A DNA stretch of 64,000 bases from Nostoc sp. NIES-3756 (GTDB taxonomy: Bacteria; Cyanobacteriota; Cyanobacteriia; Cyanobacteriales; Nostocaceae), in contig NZ_AP017295.1 of assembly GCF_001548375.1 (NCBI RefSeq), forward strand, positions 5,242,501 through 5,306,500. Direction: 5' to 3'. The translations under genes and the position numbers were made by a program. The notes beneath the pieces are model-generated. The model was not told the DNA's origin. It made no database searches and saw nothing but the letters and a program-made list of their open reading frames with translations. Position 1 is the stretch's first letter, and the number at the start of each line of letters is the position of its first letter. This document shows positions 57,533 through 64,000 of the stretch, piece by piece.

Positions 57533-58684
57533 ATGTGGTCTTCAGAGGGCAAACCAGCTGATACCGGAGCAAATAGACAACAACTCAACTCAACTCTTAC
57601 TGAATTGCAAGAGTCTGAATTTGAGCAGATATTTCAATTAATTGACAGTCTCTTGCCTTTTGAGGTTTGCCTGTATCACCAAATTTTGCCTTTAAAATTA
57701 CAAGATAATCAGCTATGGCTGGGTATGGTGAATCCAGAAGATAGTGGCGCATTGGAATATGTAAACCACATTGTGTCATATCTCAAAGGCACAATGAATA
57801 CTCAAGACATTACAGATGAAATTCACCGTACTTTGCTTTCTAAATACCTCAGCCATAAAAACACATCAGACTTAGAAGCAAAATCAGCACACAAGCTAGA
57901 TACAGATGTACCTGGAGTAGAGAGTGTAAATACTGCATCTCAGTTACACAAATCTTCGGTAGTAGAAACAGAGGTTGTGGAAATCCCTCATCCACAAAGT
58001 AATTTCCAACCCACCAATAATGTTTTAGAAACTAGTGCAATACCAGAAGCCCCAATAGTTCTCTTGAGTGACTTGACTGTTTTACAAGTACAAACGCCAG
58101 AACTATTTAGCCCTATTGAAGCACTAATCAATTTACCGCCGAAAAAATTATTAGAAGAATTACTGGGGCGAGTTTTAGGTGGGGGAATTGGTCGTTTATA
58201 TTTGGAGAGACAACCGTATAGAGGCAGAATAATTTGGAGTGACAATGGGGTTTTGCAATCTATATTAGAAGACTTACCCCTATCTATTTTTCAAGGGGTG
58301 CTTAACGAATTGAAGCGTTTTGCAGCAATTCCTCTAGGTATAGTTGCAGAACCACAACAGATAGAAAAAGAATGCCAATACCAAGACAGCCGTTTGTTAT
58401 TACGCATACGTGTAATGCCAGGAACCAATGGTGAAGAGGCTACATTACAGGTACTGAGAGGCGCAGCCTTAAAATTTTATCAACAGCAACAGTTAGCTCA
58501 TCTCAGTCGAGATGTTATCGGTATTTCTCAACAACTTAGCTATAAATTGCACGAGTTACAGCAAAAATTACAATTGAATCCCCACCTTAAATCTGAGCAA
58601 TCAGAGGCTTTATTTACCCTCACTCGATTGGTTGAGAAATTAGACCATCAAGTCAAAATACTGACGGATAATAACGAGAAATAA
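57533..58684 (+). CDS. PilB/GspE N-domain-like protein without ATPase domain
   Basis: This is a 383-residue protein. Residues 30-110 resemble the MshEN/T2SSE N-terminal domain (FEVCLYHQILPLKLQDNQLWLGMV, then GTMNTQDITDEIHRTLL). A low-complexity linker runs from 110 to 195. Residues 195-345 resemble the N2 region of PilB-type secretion ATPases (LLEELLGRVLGGGIGRLYLE, LLLRIRVMPGTNGEEATLQVLRG), where PilB has RxxDIHIE and TxxGEKVVLRLL. The Walker A and the whole C-terminal ATPase domain are absent. It could be a c-di-GMP or pilus-linked adaptor. I am confident about the resemblance and less about the role. Confidence 0.62.
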   Translation: MWSSEGKPADTGANRQQLNSTLTELQESEFEQIFQLIDSLLPFEVCLYHQILPLKLQDNQLWLGMVNPEDSGALEYVNHIVSYLKGTMNTQDITDEIHRTLLSKYLSHKNTSDLEAKSAHKLDTDVPGVESVNTASQLHKSSVVETEVVEIPHPQSNFQPTNNVLETSAIPEAPIVLLSDLTVLQVQTPELFSPIEALINLPPKKLLEELLGRVLGGGIGRLYLERQPYRGRIIWSDNGVLQSILEDLPLSIFQGVLNELKRFAAIPLGIVAEPQQIEKECQYQDSRLLLRIRVMPGTNGEEATLQVLRGAALKFYQQQQLAHLSRDVIGISQQLSYKLHELQQKLQLNPHLKSEQSEALFTLTRLVEKLDHQVKILTDNNEK

Positions 58685-59167
58685 TCAGTAAGTAAATCAT
58701 AACGTCGTCAGTAAAACCTCTGATTTCGATTTTTACCATAATTGTTATGTTGTAATGACAAGCCAAACCATGTTTTAGCAATTTATAGTTGAGAATATCA
58801 ACATTTATGAGAGGGATTAATCATGAAAAATATAAGAAAAATTTACATCAAGACTTAACGATTTTGCAAAGGCAAGATGTAATACATTATTTACTTAATC
58901 TAATGTATTTTACAAGTGAATAATAGTAGTCCTGTAGATTAATTATAAAATTTTTATGGCAAGAAAATTCTGAGTTTTTCTACCATTGTTAATTTTTTTC
59001 TATCCTCTAGCATATCTATGAATAAACGCTGAGACTTATAGTAAAAATAAGCAAATAACATCTGAAAATTCATAATTTTTTCTCAACTGACAGCCATATT
59101 TTGACTTAAAAATTTATAATAGACATTCTATTTTTCATCTAGCAAGTTCACTTTCAGTAGATAGTTC
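58685..59167. other. 483-bp AT-rich spacer
   Basis: There is no open frame, repeat or clear hairpin. It probably carries the promoter of the Crp/Fnr gene. Confidence 0.5.
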
Positions 59168-59851
59168 ATGCAAACTGAAATTTTTAGTAATATGTTTCCC
59201 TTATTGAGTACAGCCAGTCCACAAACCTTAGAATGGCTAATCAATGTCGCAATTGATCATGAATACCCCGCAGGTAGAGCAGTTTTAATGGAAGATGCCT
59301 GGGGTAACGCAGTTTATTTTGTTGTATCTGGATGGGTCAAAGTACGGCGTACTTCTGGGACTGATTCCGTCGCTTTGGCAATTTTAGGCAAGGGTGATTT
59401 TTTTGGGGAAATGGCAATTTTAGATGAATCTCCCCGTTCTACTGATGTCATTGCTCTTTCGCCTGTCAAATTACTCAGCGTTTCCAGAGAACGTTTTATT
59501 CAAATTCTTTTTAAAGACCCACAGTTACATCATCGGATGCTACAACTTATGGTGCGAAGAATACGGCAAATTAACCAACGTTTACAAATTCGTTCTTCAC
59601 CGCCTGCTGTTAAATTAGCGCATACCCTAGTTAGTTTGGGAGAAAGTTATGGTCATGAATCAAATATAGGTAAGGAAATTTTTAACATTCCTTTTAAGGA
59701 TTTAGCAGAAGTCACAGAAATTAGTGTTGAAGAAACTACTAAGATTATGGAAAAGTTAGATGATAAGGGATGGATTAAAATTGATGTACTCAATAATATT
59801 ATTTATCTCATCAACTTCAAGCAACTGTTAAACTTAGCAGGAAAAGTTTGA
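59168..59851 (+). CDS. Crp/Fnr-family transcription regulator
   Basis: This 227-residue protein has an N-terminal cyclic-nucleotide-binding-like beta-barrel (about 15-125, with KGDFFGEMAILDESPRSTDV near 77-97), a dimer helix near 115-145, and a C-terminal winged helix near 155-215 (NIPFKDLAEVTEISVEETTKIMEKL). The PRSTDV segment resembles the phosphate-binding cassette (usually R-S/T-A), so a ligand is possible. No Cys cluster for an FeS centre is present. Its targets are unknown. It has its own promoter region. Confidence 0.88.
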   Translation: MQTEIFSNMFPLLSTASPQTLEWLINVAIDHEYPAGRAVLMEDAWGNAVYFVVSGWVKVRRTSGTDSVALAILGKGDFFGEMAILDESPRSTDVIALSPVKLLSVSRERFIQILFKDPQLHHRMLQLMVRRIRQINQRLQIRSSPPAVKLAHTLVSLGESYGHESNIGKEIFNIPFKDLAEVTEISVEETTKIMEKLDDKGWIKIDVLNNIIYLINFKQLLNLAGKV

Positions 59852-59975
59852 GCAAATTTTTCTTGAATTTATGTATTTCTCCAATTTTTAGCAACATATC
59901 AAATAAACATATAAGTAAAACGACTTGAAAAAAACAAACTATGTTAAGTAATGTAAGAAGAATAGGATTCAATTC

Positions 59976-60104
59976 GTAGTAAGGACTTTAGTCCTTTTCT
60001 GTTCTCTACGAGACGCTTACGCGAACGCGGAGCATCTGTCTACGACACGCTATGCGTTCGCGTAGCGTCCCGTAGGGAACGCAGAGAGAACTAAAGTTCT
60101 TACT
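59976..60104. repeat. nested palindromic dispersed repeat
   Basis: The outer arms AGTAAGGACTTTAGTCCT (59978-59995) and its inverted copy (60087-60104) pair with two mismatches. Inside is a GC-rich block with GCTTACGCGAACGC and GCGTTCGCGTAGCG inverted to each other, followed by CCCGTAGGGAACGC. The outer arm matches 8146-8165 in reverse. The structure suggests a folding non-autonomous element. Confidence 0.85.
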
Positions 60105-60544
60105 AAGAGCCTTTAGTTATTTAACCTGTTCTACTTATAAAATATCTTTTATATATTTTAAATTTGGTAGAGGTTGTTTTTTGTATGCTATTTTTAGTCT
60201 AAAATTAATATTAGTCTTGGCAGACTTTATATACTAATAATTACGAATAAGGTCTGAGGCTTGGAGGCTAAAAGCTAGTATTTAGACTCCAAATGCTGAA
60301 TTATTACAAAAATATTAAATTTTTAATATGCCTTAATTAGCGTTATCGTAACATTTAATTATGTTACGTTTATATAATAAATTATTTTTGTAAAATAGGT
60401 TTTTAATGATATGCAAGTCTGCTCCGCAAGAGTGAAACCCAGCAATAGCTAGCACTAGAGAGTTTTCTTTTAGTAGGCTGATTGGTACTGGCTGTATCTT
60501 TGTCAGTAGGGTAAGTGTACCTCAAAAAGCTGAGTCTGCATTGG

Positions 60545-60588
60545 TTAACTATTGACTATTGACCAGTAACTATTAACTATTAACTATG
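60545..60588. repeat. heptamer tandem array (TAACTAT/TGACTAT type)
   Basis: These are tandem 7-bp units of TAACTAT with TGACTAT and TGACCAG variants, located shortly upstream of the M61 protease gene. They are the same class of STRR-like repeat as the array inside mfd. Confidence 0.75.
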
Positions 60589-60633
60589 TATGGTATTGAC
60601 TTTTGACTGAGAACTTATCACTTTTAACTACAG

Positions 60634-62418
60634 ATGACTGAAGCGACAGCACCTCGTATCGATATTGGCGTTCAGGACACCGTGCCGACGATTAATTATT
60701 TGGTGGCAATGCCCCAACCAGAGACGCATCTATTTGAGGTGAGTTTGCAAATCGTAAACTATTCATTACCAATTCTTGACTTAAGAATGCCGGTGTGGAC
60801 ACCAGGATCATATTTGGTGCGCGAGTACGCCAAGAATTTACAAGATTTCACTGCTTTTGCAGGAGATAAAGTTCTACCTTGGCGTAAAATCAGTAAAAAC
60901 CACTGGCAAATCAATAAAGGTGATGTGTCAGAAGTTACGGTGCGCTACCGGATTTTTGCAAACGAACTATCGGTAAGAACCAATCATTTGGATGCTACCC
61001 ACGGTTACTTCAATGGGGCGGCATTGTTTTTTAGAATACCAGGATGGGAAAATTTACCAATCCGCGTTACTATTTTACCACCGCATCCTCAATGGCGGGT
61101 AACTACTCCCTTACCTACTATCAGTGAGCAATTCAATACTTTCTATGCTGCTGATTTTGATACTCTGGTAGACAGTCCTTTTGAGATTGGTGAACACCAG
61201 TTATATCACTTTGAGGTATTAGGAAAGCCTCATGAACTGGCAATCTGGGGACAAGGTAATTATCAAGTACAGCAGCTGATTAGAGATACTCAAAAAATTA
61301 TTCAAGTAGAAGCGCAAATGTTCGGTGGATTGCCTTATGAGCGATACGTCTTCTTGGTGCATCTATTTGCTCAAGCTTACGGAGGTTTGGAGCATAAAAA
61401 TTGCTGCTCTCTAATCTATCAGCGTTTTGGATTCCGCTCTCAAGATAAATACGAACGTTTTATCCAGTTAGTAGCACACGAGTTCTTCCACTTGTGGAAT
61501 GTCAAGCGCATCCGTCCCCAAGCCTTGGAAGTGTTTAACTACGATCAGGAAAATTACACACCTTCTTTATGGTTCTGTGAGGGAACTACTAGTTATTACG
61601 ATTTACTGATTCCTTTACGAGCAGGCATTTATGATGCCAAGACTTACTTAAACTATTGGAGTAAGGAAATAACTAGGTTACTAACCACACCGGGGCGGAA
61701 AGTCCAACCACTGTCTGAATCAAGTTTTGATGCTTGGATTAAACTTTATCGCCCAGATACCAATACAGGCAATTCCCAAGTCTCCTACTACTTGAAAGGA
61801 GAGATGGTTTCTTTGTTGCTAGATTTACTGATTAGAGCGCGGTATCGCAATCAGCGTTCTTTGGATGATGTGATGCGGCAAATGTGGCAAAAGTTCGGTC
61901 AAGCTGAAATTGGTTACACTCCAGAACAGTTACAGGCGGTAATTGAATCGGTAGCTGGTGTTGATTTGACAGATTTCTTTGCACGCTATATCGACGGTAC
62001 AGAAGAATTGCCATTTAATCAGTACTTAGAACCTTTTGGGTTGCAGTTGGTCACAGAGAGAGAAGAAGAACCTTATCTCGGGATCAAGATAAATACGGAA
62101 AATGGCCGGGAGATAATTAAATTTGTCGAAGCTGGCTCACCGGCACAACTGGCAGGAATTGATGCAGGTGATGAATTGCTAGCGATCGCCGGCATTAAAA
62201 TCACAGCCCATCAATTGAGCGATCGCCTCAAAGATTATCAAGCAAATGATACTATTCAGGTAACAGTTTTCCACCAAGATGAACTACGTACCTATTCCGT
62301 AACTCTCGATTCACCACGACCCACAAAATATCAGCTATTACCAGTAAAAAATCCTGATGCTACGCAGCAAGAAAACTTTGCCGGCTGGTTAGGTGCTTCT
62401 ATACCTAGTGTTGGTTAA
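60634..62418 (+). CDS. M61 family metallopeptidase with PDZ domain
   Basis: This 594-residue protein has an N-terminal beta-rich M61 region (VNYSLPILDLRMPVWTPGSYLVREYA) and a thermolysin-like zinc site HEFFH near 283-287 with downstream Glu in FCEGTTSYYD. A C-terminal PDZ domain spans about 485-565 (LGIKINTENGREIIKFVEAGSPAQLAGIDAGDELLAI). M61 enzymes are glycyl or broad aminopeptidases. No signal peptide is seen. The order and length are typical. Confidence 0.92.
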   Translation: MTEATAPRIDIGVQDTVPTINYLVAMPQPETHLFEVSLQIVNYSLPILDLRMPVWTPGSYLVREYAKNLQDFTAFAGDKVLPWRKISKNHWQINKGDVSEVTVRYRIFANELSVRTNHLDATHGYFNGAALFFRIPGWENLPIRVTILPPHPQWRVTTPLPTISEQFNTFYAADFDTLVDSPFEIGEHQLYHFEVLGKPHELAIWGQGNYQVQQLIRDTQKIIQVEAQMFGGLPYERYVFLVHLFAQAYGGLEHKNCCSLIYQRFGFRSQDKYERFIQLVAHEFFHLWNVKRIRPQALEVFNYDQENYTPSLWFCEGTTSYYDLLIPLRAGIYDAKTYLNYWSKEITRLLTTPGRKVQPLSESSFDAWIKLYRPDTNTGNSQVSYYLKGEMVSLLLDLLIRARYRNQRSLDDVMRQMWQKFGQAEIGYTPEQLQAVIESVAGVDLTDFFARYIDGTEELPFNQYLEPFGLQLVTEREEEPYLGIKINTENGREIIKFVEAGSPAQLAGIDAGDELLAIAGIKITAHQLSDRLKDYQANDTIQVTVFHQDELRTYSVTLDSPRPTKYQLLPVKNPDATQQENFAGWLGASIPSVG

Positions 62419-62643
62419 TAACAATAGCAAAATTCCTATTTTGTGTTCCCTGTGATTCACATTCAGGTGCGGAAAATAACAACATACATAGATGGGGGAG
62501 ATTAGTCAAGTTATACGCGATTATTCCCCCCTATATGCTTATAGGAGTTAGGAACAGAGGAGACATGGGAGACAAAGGGGAAATTGTTCCTCAGCACTCA
62601 TAACGCGCTAAACGCGCCGCTACCGCGCTTCAGCACTGATAAC
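62419..62643. other. spacer between convergent M61 and pstB genes
   Basis: There is no coding signal. At 62591-62643 a TCAGCACTCATAAC/TCAGCACTGATAAC direct repeat flanks a GC-rich palindrome-like block (ACGCGCTAAACGCGCC). The rest is purine-rich. Confidence 0.6.
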
Positions 62644-63429
62644 TTACCCCAGACGGGCTAATACATATTCACGAGTACGAGAATCAGTAGGACTGTTAAA
62701 CATTTTCTTAGTCAGACCAAATTCAACTAACCGACTAATGCGATTTTCATTACCCTGTAAGAAAGCTGTAAAATCTGATATACGAGCAACTTGAGACAAG
62801 TTGTGGCTAACTATCACCATTGTTAATTCAGAACGAAGACGTAAACTTTGAATTAAGCTTTCTACCTTCATACTGGCTATGGGATCAAGACCAAAACAAG
62901 GTTCATCCATCAACAGAACTTTTGGTTTCACAGCTAAAGCACGCGCAATACATAGACGCTGTTGCTGACCACCAGAAAGGTCTAACGCTGACTTATATAT
63001 TTTATGTTTGACTTCATCCCAAATATCAGCTTCTTTTAAGGCAGATTCAACAATTTCATCTATCTCTACTTTTGGTCGCCAACCAACAATTTTCACTCCA
63101 TAGGCCACGTTATCATAAACACTCATGGGGAAAAGATTGGGTTTGGGATGTACCATACTCACTTGTCGGCGTAGCCGATTCAAGTTAACCCGACGCTCAT
63201 AGATATTTTGATTATAAAATTCTACTCTGCCCTCAACTCGCACTTCTGCTTCTAGTTCATTCATCCGATTGAGGCACTTAATAAAAGTAGATTTTCCACA
63301 ACCACTAGGGCCAATAATTGCAGTCACCTTATTCTCATATATGTCCATTGACACCTCTTCTAAGATTTTCTGGGTGTCATAGTAAAAGCTGAGATTTTTG
63401 ACTCTGATGGCTGGAATTAGTTTATTCAT
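62644..63429 (-). CDS. PstB-like phosphate ABC transporter ATPase, atypical
   Basis: This 261-residue ABC ATPase aligns with PstB along its length: Walker A GPSGCGKST (40-48), signature LSGGQQQ (151-157), Walker B VLLMDEP (171-177), H-loop VSHN (His209), and the PstB-specific FYNQNIYERRVNLNRLRRQVSM region. Two features are odd. The Q-loop, normally FQKPNPFPKS, reads HPKPNLFPMS, with the conserved Gln replaced by Pro95. The block after Walker B is CFGLDP instead of TSALDP. It may be a paralogue with changed coupling. No pstS/pstC/pstA lies within the 571 bp upstream. Confidence 0.85.
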   Translation of the reverse strand: MNKLIPAIRVKNLSFYYDTQKILEEVSMDIYENKVTAIIGPSGCGKSTFIKCLNRMNELEAEVRVEGRVEFYNQNIYERRVNLNRLRRQVSMVHPKPNLFPMSVYDNVAYGVKIVGWRPKVEIDEIVESALKEADIWDEVKHKIYKSALDLSGGQQQRLCIARALAVKPKVLLMDEPCFGLDPIASMKVESLIQSLRLRSELTMVIVSHNLSQVARISDFTAFLQGNENRISRLVEFGLTKKMFNSPTDSRTREYVLARLG

Positions 63430-64000
63430 GCTTAAAAATGTTTACCAAAAATATTGACTTGACAAATTAGTAAAAATCAGTGCTGCTGTTTCACGGTTTG
63501 TGAAGCCAATATTGAATAATCATGGTTCCAAATCAGGAAGACCAGGAAGTATTCATTTATAGCTAAATAGCAGTATTTTTTAGCCAAATTTTTGTATCAA
63601 AATGGTTTTCCTTTAAAAATAAATGTGGTAAGATATTAACCAGTTAAAATCAAGCAGTTTTGGTAAATCAATAATTTATTACTTACTTGTGAGTCTAATT
63701 TAAGGTAGTATCTGGCTCATAGCCTTAAATTAATTGACTTTCGTATTTTGATAAGCAACATACTATTTATTAGCTTTAGCGCTAATAAACATAGTCTGTT
63801 TTCTGAACAACTTTGGTCATTTTTGTCCGAAAACTTGATATATTTACTGTAGAACTGCATCAATAACATACTACTTATGTAGTATTTAAAACACACCTAT
63901 ATCTTAATTTTACACAATATATAGTAACCGCTATTTCATAGACTGTAGGAAAAATATTGTTTAAAATTCCTAATTTTTATTGAGAACTGAGCGAAGACTA
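63430..64000. other. 571-bp AT-rich region at the right edge
   Basis: No gene is seen on either strand. A 9-bp inverted repeat TTTATTAGC/GCTAATAAA lies at 63766-63789. The pstB promoter should lie close to 63430. A convincing Pho box (tandem 8-mers with 3-bp spacing) was not found. Confidence 0.5.

Larger units (their letters stand above)
59852..60633. other. 782-bp repeat-rich spacer
   Basis: It contains the nested palindrome at 59976-60104 and a TAACTAT/TGACTAT heptamer array at 60545-60588. No gene was found. The rest is AT-rich. Confidence 0.7.

Noticed and set aside
63430..63700. Pho box upstream of pstB
   Set aside because: Around 63636-63650 TTAACC- and TTAAC-like words occur, but not as tandem 8-mers with 3-bp spacing as in cyanobacterial Pho boxes.

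Overview
The window looks like chromosomal DNA of a filamentous, heterocyst-forming cyanobacterium of the Nostoc/Anabaena type. The signs are low GC content, scattered HIP1 octamers (GCGATCGC, for example at 727-734 and 2734-2741), many tandem heptanucleotide repeats (STRR type) and dispersed palindromic repeats. The cyanobacterial gene set agrees: HemJ-type protoporphyrinogen oxidase, cytochrome c6 and Nostoc-like small membrane proteins. No rRNA, tRNA, CRISPR array, transposase or phage gene was seen.

Layout. 1-10,100 is housekeeping: the tail of a PadR-like regulator, mfd (minus), a CNNM/CorC-type membrane protein and hemJ (plus), then the TldE/PmbA and TldD pair (minus). From about 10,180 to 50,950 lies a very large cell-surface polysaccharide locus. 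Its left arm is a plus-strand operon (GT2, tandem double-GT2, ABC-2 permease Wzm, ATPase Wzt, methyltransferase) that meets a minus-strand beta-helix gene at a bidirectional terminator. A decayed GT2 fossil and a MITE-like inverted repeat follow. Then come about 24 kb of almost purely minus-strand genes (19,811-43,264): GT-A, GT-B and GT-C glycosyltransferases, a UGM-like FAD enzyme, a YdcF protein, a Wzy-like polymerase, an O-acetyltransferase, two pyruvyl-transferase-family proteins and a second Wzt/Wzm pair. A small Cys/His-rich protein and a WbuB-like GT4 come next. A 1.26-kb non-coding stretch then precedes a Wzc-type BY-kinase (plus), a 2OG-Fe(II) oxygenase (minus) and a methyltransferase (plus).

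51,000-64,000 returns to core and stress genes: tex, a holin-like 4-TM protein, a Pmp3/YqaE-like peptide, a long helical protein, a cytochrome c6, an aldo/keto reductase, a PilB-N-domain-like protein without the ATPase part, a Crp/Fnr regulator, an M61 protease with PDZ domain, and an unusual stand-alone PstB.

Working model for the locus. About sixteen glycosyltransferase genes assemble one or more glycans. Acetyl, methyl and pyruvyl transferases decorate or cap them. Two ABC exporters with C-terminal substrate-recognition extensions move finished chains across the inner membrane. A Wzy-like polymerase and a BY-kinase co-polymerase belong to the other (Wzx/Wzy) export logic. No flippase, outer-membrane polysaccharide exporter, priming transferase or nucleotide-sugar synthesis gene is in the window, so those must be elsewhere. 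The most distinctive observations are the internally duplicated double-GT2, the methyltransferase directly behind Wzt, the mixed export logic, the STRR heptamers translated inside mfd, the PstB with a lost Q-loop glutamine, and the YdcF gene whose natural start appears to be ATA.
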